From Marinobacterium stanieri (GTDB lineage: Bacteria; Pseudomonadota; Gammaproteobacteria; Pseudomonadales; Balneatricaceae), in NCBI RefSeq assembly GCF_900155945.1, contig NZ_FTMN01000006.1, positions 244,303-308,302 of the forward strand: a stretch of 64,000 nucleotides of DNA, written 5' to 3'. Under the pieces are notes generated by a model. It was not told where the DNA came from. It saw only the letters and a list, made by a program, of their open reading frames with translations, and searched no databases. Position 1 is the stretch's first letter; each line of letters starts with the position of its first letter. The position numbers and the translations under genes were made by a program. Below, in pieces: positions 31,724 to 42,747 of the stretch.

Positions 31724-33100
31724 ATGCCTGAGCCCAACCGGAAATGGATTTTACCCGTGCCTGAAGAAACACTTATTACCCTGCCCAATCTACCCGCCTG
31801 GGCCGTGCTCAGCCTGATTCTTGGGGTTGCCGCCGCCGAGTCTCTGGCTTTTGTTGGCCTGGTCTTGCCCGGCGTCGCCTTGCTGTTCGCACTGGCCTTT
31901 GCCGCAGGCTCCAGTGGCCTGGATCTTGGCGCTTGCCTGGCAATGGCACTGGCAGGCGCTCTGCTGGGTGATGGTGTCAGTTTCTGGCTTGGCAAACACA
32001 GCACTGATCGCATCCGCAACCTGAGTCTGGTGAAGCGCCATCCGGCATGGCTGGAGCAGGGGGAACGGTTTTTTGCCCGCTGGGGTGGTCTCAGTATTTT
32101 GCTGGGGCGCTTCATCGGCCCGCTCAGACCGGTGATTCCCTTTGCTGCCGGCAGCTGCCAGATGCCCACACCCCGCTTCATGCTGTACAACCTGCTATCG
32201 GCTTTGGGCTGGGCACCGGCATACCTGCTGCCCGGCTACTTTACCGGCCGCGGTCTGCAAGCCATGCCACCTGCACTTGAGCCTCTGCTCTGGCTGGTGG
32301 CTGGTCTCGTGTTTGTGCTGCTGGCGTGGCAACAGCTACATCACCGCCTGCACCCTGATTCCGTACTGTCACAGCGGCTAGGCCAGTTACTGCCGGGCCC
32401 CTGGCCACCCTCCCCTTTGGTCATGCTGATCAGCACCGCCGGCCTGTTGCTACTGAGCACGGCCCTGACCCTAAGCCCTTCAGGCGAGAACCTGAACCAG
32501 ACGCTATTGCCAACATTGAGTGCGCTGGGTGCGCTGCTGCCCAAAACGGTTCTTGCCGTCACCCTGCTGGGCGATCTGGAGCTGGCACTGATACTGGCAC
32601 TGGCCACCAGCCTCTTTGGTGCACTCTGGCTCCGTCAGACACAGGCCTGGGGCGTGATTTTGGGCACTCTCACCGTCATTGCATTGAATGTCCTGCTGAA
32701 GCACCTGTTTGCGATTGACCGACCCGAACAGGCAGCTCTGACCACCTTCAGCTTCCCCAGCGGGCACGCCTCTGCAGCAGCAGCCTGGATAGGTTTGACC
32801 TGCACCTGGTGGGCCCACAACCGCCCTCATGCACAGCGGCACAACAGTTATCTGGTGGCAGCACCACTGATTCTGTTGATCGGGCTGTCTCGCTGTTTAC
32901 TGGGGGTGCATTGGCCACTGGATGTAGTGGCGGGCATTGCGGAGGGTTTGGCGGTAGCGGCGGTGTACCGGATCTGGTTGTACCGCTATCCAGCCAAAAC
33001 ACTGGCGCCGCCAGGCTGGCTGGGCGCGCTGTTGATACTCACACTGGGGTATGTCGCCTGGCAGCTGGGACCAGCCGCCCTGGCCTACCGGATCGGTTAA
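31724..33100 (+). CDS. DedA-PAP2 fusion membrane protein
   Basis: Inner-membrane protein (458 aa). Residues about 10-190 are DedA/VTT-like (LVLPGVALLFALAF, RFFARWGGLSILLGRFIGPLRPVIPFAAGS, the flippase-type arginine region). Residues about 200-440 are a PAP2 lipid phosphatase with the three signatures KHLFAIDRPE, FSFPSGHASAAAA and SRCLLGVHWPLDVVAG. The fusion probably joins lipid-carrier translocation to dephosphorylation of an isoprenoid or phospholipid phosphate on the periplasmic side. A GTG at 31757 is an alternative start. It is convergent with rnr. Confidence 0.85.
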   Translation: MPEPNRKWILPVPEETLITLPNLPAWAVLSLILGVAAAESLAFVGLVLPGVALLFALAFAAGSSGLDLGACLAMALAGALLGDGVSFWLGKHSTDRIRNLSLVKRHPAWLEQGERFFARWGGLSILLGRFIGPLRPVIPFAAGSCQMPTPRFMLYNLLSALGWAPAYLLPGYFTGRGLQAMPPALEPLLWLVAGLVFVLLAWQQLHHRLHPDSVLSQRLGQLLPGPWPPSPLVMLISTAGLLLLSTALTLSPSGENLNQTLLPTLSALGALLPKTVLAVTLLGDLELALILALATSLFGALWLRQTQAWGVILGTLTVIALNVLLKHLFAIDRPEQAALTTFSFPSGHASAAAAWIGLTCTWWAHNRPHAQRHNSYLVAAPLILLIGLSRCLLGVHWPLDVVAGIAEGLAVAAVYRIWLYRYPAKTLAPPGWLGALLILTLGYVAWQLGPAALAYRIG

Positions 33101-33121
33101 TCCGGCAGGCAGGCTCCAACC

Positions 33122-35605
33122 TCAGGCCTTCTTGCGACGGGCCTTGGGCGGATGCTTGGGTTTACGGGCCTTCTTGGGCTTATGCTTGGGAGCCTCACTT
33201 TTGTCATCGCTCTTACCGCGATGAGCGGCTCCCTTGGCACGCCCTTCAGGCTTTTTTCCGCGTTGACCTCCACGCGACTGGGATTTGGGCTTGGAGCGTC
33301 CATCACCCACCTGACCCTTGGCCAGTTTTTCACGCTGAGTCAGTTTCTTCTTTGGCTTGCCCTGATCCGGCTCGCCCACCAGCTCGAAGTCGATCTTGCG
33401 CTCATCCAGGTCAACACGCACCACCTGCACCTCGACGCGATCACCCAGCTTGAACACGCGGCGGGTTCTATCCCCTACCAGACGCTGCTTGGCCGCTTCG
33501 AAGTGGTAGTAGTCACTGGGCAGAGCCGTAATGTGGATAAGTCCTTCCACATAGAGGTCTTCCAGCTCGACAAAGACACCAAAGCCGGTCACGGCTGACA
33601 CCACACCCGGATAGCTCTCGCCGATCTGATCCTGCATGTACTCACACTTGAGCCAGGAGACCACATCACGGGTGGCATCATCGGCACGACGCTCGGTCAT
33701 GGAGCAATGCTCACCCAGCACCAGCATCTGCTCATTGCTGTACGGATACTTGAAGGCGCTGTTGGCTTCGAATTTCTTCGGACGCTCGACGCCCTTCACC
33801 TTGGCCTCACCGTGAATGGCACCACGAATGGCACGATGCACCAACAGATCCGGATAGCGGCGGATCGGCGACGTGAAGTGGGCATAGGCGTTGTAGGCCA
33901 GACCAAAGTGCCCCAGATTCTCCGGGCTATACACCGCCTGCTGCATGGATCTCAGCATCATCGTCTGGATGATATGACGATCCGGACGCCCCTCTATGGC
34001 ATCGGCCAACTTGAGGTAGTCCTTGGGCTCAGGTGTTTCACCACCGGGCAGATTCAGCCCCAGTTCACCCAGGAAGGCACGCAGGTTTTCCAGCTTCTGC
34101 GCCTTGGGCCCTTCATGGATACGATACAGCGCCGGCTTGCCATACTTGGCCAGGAAGCGTGCCGTCGCCACGTTGGCGATCAACATGCACTCCTCGATGA
34201 TCTTGTGGGCATCGTTACGGTGTACCGGCACAATTTCATCGATCTTGCGCACCTGGTCGAAGACGATGCGGGTTTCCACCGTATCGAAGTCGATGGCGCC
34301 ACGTTCGTCACGGGCCTTGCGCAGTGATTTGTACAGGTTATGCAGCTGGTCAATATGCTTGACCACATGTGCATATTCCTGGCGCAAGGGTGCACAGCTC
34401 TCGTTTTCCTGATCCAGCATGGCGCCAACCTTGGTGTAGGTCAGACGCGCCTTGGAGTTGATCACGGCTTCGTAGAACTTGTAACCGGACAGCTTGCCAG
34501 CACGGCTTACCGTCATCTCACACACCATGGCCAGACGATCGACCTTGGGGTTCAGCGAGCAGAGACCGTTGGACAGCAGCTCCGGCAGCATGGGTACCAC
34601 AAACTCGGGGAAATACACCGAGTTACCGCGTTTGACCGCCTCCTGGTCCAGCGCCGAATCCGGGCGCACATAGTAGGAGACATCCGCAATGGCGACCCAG
34701 AGACGCCAGCCACCAAAGGTTTTCTTCTCGCAGTACACAGCGTCATCGAAGTCCTTGGCGTCTTCACCATCAATGGTGACGAAGGGCAGATCACGCAGAT
34801 CCACACGGTTCTGCTTATCCTCTTCGCGCACTTCCGGCGTCAGCTCACCAATTTCCTGGTGCACATCTTCCGGAAACTCGTCAGGAATTTCGTAGTTGTG
34901 GATAGCAACCTGAATTTCCATACCCGGCGCCATGCGGTCGCCCAGTACTTCAATGACACGGGCGCGTGCCGGCTGCTTGCGGTTCGGGTGCTGAATAATC
35001 TCCGCCACTACCAGCTGACCGTCTTCATATTCAAGACCCGTGGTCGGGTCAGGAATGATCATCACCTGGTTGGTGATGCGCTGGTTCTCGCAGATCAGGC
35101 TACCGAAGCCGCCATGACCGTCAAAGCGTCCGACCACCTTGGTAGTGTTGCGCTCCAGTACTTCCACGATTTTGCCTTCACGGCGGCCACGGCTGTCGAG
35201 GCCGATGGACTGAACCAGTACACGGTCGCCATCAAACACCTCACGCATGTTACGTGGGCTGAGGAAGAGATCATCACCACCAGCATCCGGCTTGAGGAAG
35301 CCAAAACCGTCACGGTGACCAATCACCCGACCGGAAATAAGATCCATCTTGCGGATAAGGCCATATTCGTTGCGACGGTTGGAAATCAGCTGGCCGTCGC
35401 GGCACATGGCGATCAATCGGCGACGCACGCCCTCGATACCATCTTCATCTTCAACGCCGAGTTCACGGCAAAGTGCGGGGTGGCCAATCGGCGCGCCCCA
35501 TTTTTCGAGAAAGTTGAGCAGGAAGTCGCGGCTCGGTACCGGCTGCGCATATTTTTCAGCTTCCAGCTGAGCATTGGGATCTTTCTCTTGCCAATTCTTA
35601 GTCAT
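33122..35605 (-). CDS. rnr: Ribonuclease R
   Basis: 3'-5' exoribonuclease of the RNB family (827 aa), degrading structured RNA and taking part in rRNA quality control. An N-terminal HTH (LEKWGAPIGHPALCREL) is followed by cold-shock domains, then the catalytic RNB domain with LPFVTIDGEDAKDFDDAVYC carrying the metal-binding aspartates, then the S1 domain (YPGVVSAVTGFGVFVELEDLYVEGL). The very basic Lys-rich tail (about 70 residues) is typical for RNA and ribosome binding. Full length, with no sign of damage. Confidence 0.96.
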   Translation of the reverse strand: MTKNWQEKDPNAQLEAEKYAQPVPSRDFLLNFLEKWGAPIGHPALCRELGVEDEDGIEGVRRRLIAMCRDGQLISNRRNEYGLIRKMDLISGRVIGHRDGFGFLKPDAGGDDLFLSPRNMREVFDGDRVLVQSIGLDSRGRREGKIVEVLERNTTKVVGRFDGHGGFGSLICENQRITNQVMIIPDPTTGLEYEDGQLVVAEIIQHPNRKQPARARVIEVLGDRMAPGMEIQVAIHNYEIPDEFPEDVHQEIGELTPEVREEDKQNRVDLRDLPFVTIDGEDAKDFDDAVYCEKKTFGGWRLWVAIADVSYYVRPDSALDQEAVKRGNSVYFPEFVVPMLPELLSNGLCSLNPKVDRLAMVCEMTVSRAGKLSGYKFYEAVINSKARLTYTKVGAMLDQENESCAPLRQEYAHVVKHIDQLHNLYKSLRKARDERGAIDFDTVETRIVFDQVRKIDEIVPVHRNDAHKIIEECMLIANVATARFLAKYGKPALYRIHEGPKAQKLENLRAFLGELGLNLPGGETPEPKDYLKLADAIEGRPDRHIIQTMMLRSMQQAVYSPENLGHFGLAYNAYAHFTSPIRRYPDLLVHRAIRGAIHGEAKVKGVERPKKFEANSAFKYPYSNEQMLVLGEHCSMTERRADDATRDVVSWLKCEYMQDQIGESYPGVVSAVTGFGVFVELEDLYVEGLIHITALPSDYYHFEAAKQRLVGDRTRRVFKLGDRVEVQVVRVDLDERKIDFELVGEPDQGKPKKKLTQREKLAKGQVGDGRSKPKSQSRGGQRGKKPEGRAKGAAHRGKSDDKSEAPKHKPKKARKPKHPPKARRKKA

Positions 35606-35683
35606 TCATATTCCATTTTTGTCTGTAACCGCCTGCCTTTTCGGCTTATGCATTCCAGAATAGCTGCTACAGATGTAAAAAAT

Positions 35684-35705
35684 AAAGCCGGCGATTGCCG
35701 GCTTT
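35684..35705 (-). terminator. Intrinsic terminator after secF
   Basis: On the minus strand, AAAGCCGGC pairs with GCCGGCTTT around a 4-base loop and is followed by TATTTTTTAC. It ends the leftward queA-tgt-yajC-secD-secF operon and separates it from rnr. Confidence 0.85.
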
Positions 35706-35711
35706 GTAATA

Positions 35712-36635
35712 TCAGGGTAGCTCCTCGCCCTCTTCTCCTTCTTCCTTCTGCGGCGGCAGCAGATCTTCGCGCGTGATATTCATCATCAACAACGCATTGG
35801 CCGCCACATAAATAGAGGAGTAGGTACCGATAAGCACACCCACCAGCAGTGCCATGGCAAAGCCATGGATCATTTCACCACCGAAGTAGAACAAAGCCAC
35901 CAGCACCAGCAACGTGGTGATGGAGGTCATCAACGTACGGCTCAGGGTCTGGCTCAGCGAGGTGTTCATCACCTCGGCGGCATCGCCCTTTCGCAGTACG
36001 CGGAAGTTTTCACGGATACGGTCATACACCACGATGGTGTCGTTCAGGGAGTAACCGATTACCGCCAGTATTGCTGCCAACACTGTCAGGTCAAACTCGA
36101 CCTGCAGCAGTGAGAAGAAGCCCAGTACCACCAGAACATCGTGCACCAGCGCGACAACCGCACCTATGGAGAACTTGAACTGGAAGCGGAACGCCAGGTA
36201 CACCATGATCATGAACAGTGCCAGCAGCATGCCCAGACCACCCTGCTCGCGCAGCTCTTCACCGACCTGTGAACCCACAAACTCGTTACGGCGCAGTTCC
36301 AGGCTCTGATTCGATCCATCTTCCAGTGCCTGCAGAACCTTGTCACCCAGCTTGGGATCATGGTCTGCCTGCAGACGAATCAATACGTCACGCGGTGAAC
36401 CGAAGGTCTGCACGGTGACATCCTGGAAGCCTGCCGTCTGCAGACTGGAGCGCACCTGCTCCAGATCTGCCGGCTGTTCATAGCCGATCTCAACCAGGCT
36501 ACCGCCAGTAAAGTCGAGGCCGAACTTGAGGCCGTTGACAGCCAGGGAGCCGATCGAAACCAGCATCAGAATCAGGGAGAACGCCAGCGCCAGCTTGCGA
36601 ACACCCATGAAGTTATAAATCTTGCCTGTAGCCAT
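35712..36635 (-). CDS. secF: Protein translocase subunit SecF
   Basis: RND-type accessory subunit (307 aa) that uses the proton gradient with SecD to help Sec translocation on the periplasmic side. Six helices are arranged around a periplasmic domain. Signatures are GLDFTGGSLVEIGYE in the first periplasmic stretch and SLNDTIVVYDRIREN near the fourth helix. It follows secD after ten bases. Confidence 0.96.
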   Translation of the reverse strand: MATGKIYNFMGVRKLALAFSLILMLVSIGSLAVNGLKFGLDFTGGSLVEIGYEQPADLEQVRSSLQTAGFQDVTVQTFGSPRDVLIRLQADHDPKLGDKVLQALEDGSNQSLELRRNEFVGSQVGEELREQGGLGMLLALFMIMVYLAFRFQFKFSIGAVVALVHDVLVVLGFFSLLQVEFDLTVLAAILAVIGYSLNDTIVVYDRIRENFRVLRKGDAAEVMNTSLSQTLSRTLMTSITTLLVLVALFYFGGEMIHGFAMALLVGVLIGTYSSIYVAANALLMMNITREDLLPPQKEEGEEGEELP

Positions 36636-36645
36636 GGGGGTCTCC

Positions 36646-38499
36646 TCAGATCATCACTTTATTGAGCTTGCGGCCGCCATACACCAGATTGACCAGTGCA
36701 CGGGTAACCAGCAGCGCGGTGAACATGGAGGTCAGAATGCCGACCGACAGGGTGACGGCAAAGCCCTTGACCGGGCCTGTGCCCATGGCAAACAGGATTA
36801 CTGCGGCAATCAGCGTTGTAACGTTGGCATCGAGGATGGTAGTGAACGCGCGAGCAAAACCACTGTGGATAGCCGATTGGACCGGCTGGCCGTTTTTAAG
36901 TTCCTCTTTGATACGTTCAAATATCAAAACGTTGGCATCCACTGCCATACCCACGGTGAGCACGATACCGGCGATACCCGGCAAGGTCAGTGTTGCCGAC
37001 ATCAACGACATCACTGCCACCAGCAACACCAGGTTCAAGGTCAAGGCCACGTTCGCCAGCAGACCGAACACCTTGTAGTACACCAGCATGAACACCAGCA
37101 CCAGCGCGAAGCCGATCTTGACTGACAGGGTCCCCAGTTCGATGTTTTCAGCACCCAGGCTCGGGCCAACCGTACGCTCTTCTACGAAGTAGATCGGAGC
37201 GGCCAGGGCACCGGCACGCAGCAGCAGCGCCAGCTCGGAGGACTCCTGAGCGCTATCCAGACCGGTAATACGGAAGGAGTTGCCCAGGGTGCTCTGAATA
37301 GTGGCCAGAGAGATCAAGCCCTTCTCGGTATACGGAATACGCTTCTCGACACGCTCGCCATCAATGGTCTGCACCAGCGTACGCTGCTTGTGCTCAACAA
37401 ACAGCACCGCCATGCGGCGCTGGATGGCGTTACGGGTAACACGGCTCATCATCTGTCCGCCCTTGGCATCCAGTGTAATGGATACCTGGGGCATGCCGTT
37501 TTCATCAAAGGCTGCCTGAGCGTTGGACACGCTGGAGCCGGTGATGATCACGTCTTTTTCCAGATTGGCGGTGCGCTCCGGTGTATCACGGAAGCCATAC
37601 GTTTCAGTTGTAGCACGGCTGGCATCCGGCCCCGCTTCCAGACGGAACTCCAGGTTGGCCGTTTTACCGATAATACGCTTGGCAGCGGCAGCATCCTGCA
37701 CGCCCGGCAGCTGTACCACGATACGGTTACGACCCTGACGCTGTACCAGCGGCTCGGCCACACCCAGCTCGTTGACACGGTTACGCAGCGTGGTCAGGTT
37801 CTGCTTGATTGCATAATCTTCAATCTCGCGGATGGTTTGCTCGGTCAGGTTGACGTACAACCAGGCATCGCCATCCACATCCTGGCTGTCCACCAGGAAC
37901 TCCTGATAGGTGCGCAGCAGCAGGCTGGACGCGGCATCACGGGCTTCGGCATCGACGAAGCGGATCGCCAGACGGCCATCATCCAGGTGATCAACCACGC
38001 GGTAACGCAGTTTTTCTTCACGCAGTTTGGTCTTGATCTCGCTGACATAGACATCCAGACGCTGACCTACGGCTTGTGCCATATCCACTTCCAGCAGGAA
38101 GTGCACGCCGCCACGCAGGTCGAGGCCCAGTTTCATCGGGCCTGCACCCAGGCTGCTAAGCCAGTCAGGGGTCGTCGGTGCCAGGTTCAGCGCTACCACA
38201 TAGTCGCTACCCAGCTGATCCGCGATCGCTTCCTTGGCGGCCAACTGAGCATCGGATGTGCCCAGGCGCACCAGAGCACCCCCGTCTTCCTGCAAAGCCA
38301 CGTCCTTGGTATCGATACCGGACGTCTGCAAGGCGGATTCAATTTGCGTCAGGGTATTGGCATTCACCTCGGTGGTACGGGTGCTGGATACCTGGACAGC
38401 GAAATCATCGGGATAGAGGTTGGGGGCTGCGTAGATACCGGCAATCACCAGTACCAGCAGGATCATCAGGTTTTTCCACAGGGGGTAGCGGTTGAGCAT
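36646..38499 (-). CDS. secD: Protein translocase subunit SecD
   Basis: Partner of SecF (617 aa) with six helices and a large periplasmic P1 domain. Diagnostic segments are GLDLRGGVHFLLEVD, the periplasmic RNRIVVQLPGVQDAAAAKRI, and VGMAVDANVLIFERIKEEL in the fourth helix, where the conserved acidic residue contributes to proton flow. The gene order yajC-secD-secF is universal in this group. Confidence 0.97.
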   Translation of the reverse strand: MLNRYPLWKNLMILLVLVIAGIYAAPNLYPDDFAVQVSSTRTTEVNANTLTQIESALQTSGIDTKDVALQEDGGALVRLGTSDAQLAAKEAIADQLGSDYVVALNLAPTTPDWLSSLGAGPMKLGLDLRGGVHFLLEVDMAQAVGQRLDVYVSEIKTKLREEKLRYRVVDHLDDGRLAIRFVDAEARDAASSLLLRTYQEFLVDSQDVDGDAWLYVNLTEQTIREIEDYAIKQNLTTLRNRVNELGVAEPLVQRQGRNRIVVQLPGVQDAAAAKRIIGKTANLEFRLEAGPDASRATTETYGFRDTPERTANLEKDVIITGSSVSNAQAAFDENGMPQVSITLDAKGGQMMSRVTRNAIQRRMAVLFVEHKQRTLVQTIDGERVEKRIPYTEKGLISLATIQSTLGNSFRITGLDSAQESSELALLLRAGALAAPIYFVEERTVGPSLGAENIELGTLSVKIGFALVLVFMLVYYKVFGLLANVALTLNLVLLVAVMSLMSATLTLPGIAGIVLTVGMAVDANVLIFERIKEELKNGQPVQSAIHSGFARAFTTILDANVTTLIAAVILFAMGTGPVKGFAVTLSVGILTSMFTALLVTRALVNLVYGGRKLNKVMI

Positions 38500-38567
38500 C
38501 GTGCTCGGTCCTCACCAAAAACAAAAGCGCCACCTGAACAGTGGCGCTGGATCACTCAGACGGGAGA

Positions 38568-38903
38568 TCAGATACTTTTGATCGTTCCCTTCGGCAGTTC
38601 GGCTGCCACATGGGCTTTCTGGAACTTCAGCTCGGTACCTTCAGACACTTCCAGTACCACGTAGTCGTCGTTCAGACGGATAACCTTGCCGATGATGCCG
38701 CCAGCGGTGATCACTTCATCACCCTTGGCCAGGTTAGCCAGCAGGTTTTTGTGCTCTTTGGCGCGCTTGGCCTGGGGGCGCCACATGAAGAAGTAGAAAA
38801 TCAGACCGAAACCGACCAGGAACAGGATGTTGAACATACCCGGATCCATTGCGCCCGCGGCAGGGGCATCAGCGGCCAGCGCCGGAGAGATGAAAAAGCT
38901 CAT
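38568..38903 (-). CDS. yajC: Preprotein translocase subunit YajC
   Basis: Small single-span membrane protein (111 aa) of the SecDF-YajC complex. The N-terminal helix is MFNILFLVGFGLIFYFFMWRPQAKRAKEHK, followed by the conserved LANLAKGDEVITAGGIIGKVIRL. It lies 68 bases before secD, and tgt is the preceding gene. Confidence 0.95.
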   Translation of the reverse strand: MSFFISPALAADAPAAGAMDPGMFNILFLVGFGLIFYFFMWRPQAKRAKEHKNLLANLAKGDEVITAGGIIGKVIRLNDDYVVLEVSEGTELKFQKAHVAAELPKGTIKSI

Positions 38904-38941
38904 TCAGGTTGTACTCCCGATTACAGTGAAAAGTATTCGCT

Positions 38942-41127
<2,186 letters not shown>

Positions 41128-41195
41128 GAATTCAAACTGGAAGCCTGTTGGAAAGCGCCGATTCTACCTGAATGGAAGGTTTTTTTCAGTCCTGA

Positions 41196-41223
41196 TTGAC
41201 GAACGAGTAAAGACAAATATAAT
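41196..41223 (+). promoter_or_regulatory. Sigma-70 promoter of tRNA-Leu
   Basis: TTGACG (41196-41201) and the consensus TATAAT (41218-41223) are separated by 16 bases, 51 bases before the tRNA gene. Confidence 0.8.
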
Positions 41224-41274
41224 ATGCGCCTTCACTTGCACGGAGCCACTGTTCATCAGGCCCCGTCAGACAGT

Positions 41275-41361
41275 GCCAGCGTGGTGAAATTGGTAGACAC
41301 AGGGGATTCAAAATCCCCCGCCTTAACGGGTGTGCCGGTTCGAGTCCGGCCGCTGGTACCA
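41275..41361 (+). tRNA. tRNA-Leu (anticodon CAA), island target
   Basis: An 87-base class II tRNA starting GCCAGCGTGGTGAAATTGG, anticodon loop TTCAAAA (CAA), long variable arm, T-arm CCGGTTCGAGTCCGG and encoded CCA. Its 3' 59 bases (41303-41361) belong to the 60-base attL repeat, so the functional 3' end was restored by the element. Confidence 0.95.
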
Positions 41362-41362
41362 C
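41303..41362 (+). repeat. attL (60-bp direct repeat)
   Basis: Starts GGGATTCAAAATCCCCCGCC and ends at the CCAC after the tRNA. It is identical to 49729-49788 and covers the anticodon arm through the 3' end of tRNA-Leu. Confidence 0.93.
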
Positions 41363-41396
41363 CTACAGAGTTAGCAAGCACTCACAGCAAAAACTG

Positions 41397-41415
41397 AGGC
41401 TGCCCATAGGCTGCA
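41397..41415 (+). promoter_or_regulatory. Integrase arm-type sites, left end
   Basis: AGGCTGCCCATAGGCTGCA contains two AGGCTGC boxes with starts 11 bases apart. An almost identical pair (one mismatch over 19 bases) lies at 49595-49613 near attR. Paired sites at both ends of a tyrosine-integrase element are the pattern of arm-binding sites. Confidence 0.6.
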
Positions 41416-41487
41416 GATGAGTTAGTAACAATGTCTGTTCTCTATGGTATCGCAGTTATTTGCGCAGACCGGTTATCCCTTACACTT

Positions 41488-41985
41488 CTAGTGATCAACT
41501 GACTCTAGCGCAGCGTCTATAGAACCAAGACCTATCTGTTTTCGTATCTCTTTCTCTATCTTTGCCGCTTCGTGCTCCCAAGGCTGGTGGTCTTTGGAAA
41601 AGTAGTTGGGATCAGAGGCATCCAAGCCTTCAAACCTCTGCCCCTTCCAGAGAACATATCCAAAACTCGGCTCGAAATCCCCTTTAGCTATCTGCGCAAG
41701 GTGAACCGCCTCATGTGTGGCAACCCAGACCAAACCCTTTGGATCCATCCCGGGGTCGAAATACATTACGGGCTTGCCGCTACTATCATCGATCGAAGCC
41801 GCGGCCCCCAGCCCACGAGCAGATAACTCCTTTGCTTTGTCGGCACTAATGGCAAAACCGCCCTTACATTCATCGAGACGAACAAACCCCATATCTACCA
41901 TCGCCTGAAAACTCTTGGTAAGCACTCCTCTCAATAAATCCACCTTTTCTTCAAACGTCATAATCCCCACCTTGGACAAAGCCAA
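41488..41985 (-). CDS. Putative HExxH metallopeptidase-like protein (island cargo)
   Basis: Protein of 165 aa, not assigned to a named family. A zinc-binding HExxH motif is present as ATHEAVHLAQ (residues 91-95), with the acidic WEHEAAKIEKE about 44 residues downstream that could supply the third ligand, as in small gluzincin-like or SprT-like folds. There is no signal peptide. It is the last gene before attL, a typical cargo position. An alternative start is the ATG at 41961. Possible roles are anti-phage defence or interference with the host or helper phage, all inference. Confidence 0.6.
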   Translation of the reverse strand: MALSKVGIMTFEEKVDLLRGVLTKSFQAMVDMGFVRLDECKGGFAISADKAKELSARGLGAAASIDDSSGKPVMYFDPGMDPKGLVWVATHEAVHLAQIAKGDFEPSFGYVLWKGQRFEGLDASDPNYFSKDHQPWEHEAAKIEKEIRKQIGLGSIDAALESVDH

Positions 41986-42108
41986 CTCATTGAAATAAAT
42001 ATACTTTATACCCTATGGTGGTGAGGCGCTATAAACACCAAAAAAATACCGTGAACCGCGTGGTTGCACCTGCCCCGCGGTAGTGTTTGCAAAGCTAGGG
42101 GCCCCGTT

Positions 42109-42474
42109 TTACTTTTCAGCGGCCAATCCTATTTTGTGCAACAGCACTTTAGGGTGCCAGTGACCCGCCTTGATGCGGCGTTGAACATGACTTCGGTAGG
42201 ATGACGGCCCTTTCGCATTTCCCTGATTCTTATGCCTAGTGGAATTACAAAACTGACAAGCGGCCACCACGTTGGCGGCCTGGTCTCCCCCTCCGTCCTG
42301 CCTGGCTTTGAGATGCTCTGCCGTACATTGAAGGCGTTTAGCTTCTTTCTTAGAGAGGGAATATGTATCGCAGAAGCCATCTGCACTACCTAGCCACATA
42401 GGGGCGTTGCAGTAGTAGCAGCGTTTGTTCTGTTTGGAATAGGCGGTTTTACGCAAGGACTTTAAGCGATTCAT
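42109..42474 (-). CDS. HNH endonuclease
   Basis: Protein of 121 aa with a zinc-finger-type HNH fold: CYYC (residues 19-22), the AEHLKARQDGGGD segment with His54, asparagine 68 in NVVAACQFCNSTRHKN, and the second CxxC (73-76). Such small HNH enzymes are common in phages and islands and serve in packaging, homing or defence. It is separated by 123 bases from the HExxH gene and by 273 bases from the recombinase gene. No AT-rich AMR-type or McrA-like extra domain is visible. Confidence 0.8.
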   Translation of the reverse strand: MNRLKSLRKTAYSKQNKRCYYCNAPMWLGSADGFCDTYSLSKKEAKRLQCTAEHLKARQDGGGDQAANVVAACQFCNSTRHKNQGNAKGPSSYRSHVQRRIKAGHWHPKVLLHKIGLAAEK

Positions 42475-42747
42475 CAGCAGATCCTTTGGTTAGAAAGAAA
42501 TCCGCTCGTCGCTTAACGCAATCGATACGGCAGCCGCCACTTATGTGTACGACCAACCGTCTGCCATTACATGGTCAGCCGGGCTGGAAGGAGCACCTCT
42601 CCAGCGCGACTTAGTAAAACACTGATCCTTAAAACAGGCAAGAGGCACATCCTCCTGTGGTATCTATATGGCAGTACCTATGCCCCCCCCGTCATCGCTA
42701 GCATTGCGTTCATCTACTGAGCAGCCCCGCCCTCGTTCCACACACGC

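Noticed and set aside
34340..35776. 478-codon frame on the plus strand opposite rnr
   Set aside because: Antisense shadow; RNase R domains on the other strand are unmistakable.
37390..38664. 424-codon frame on the plus strand opposite secD
   Set aside because: Antisense shadow of secD with no initiation signals.
42683..42690. C8 tract in the spacer before the second recombinase stop, possible phase-variation site
   Set aside because: It lies in a non-coding spacer downstream of the leftward gene, so slippage would not change a protein.
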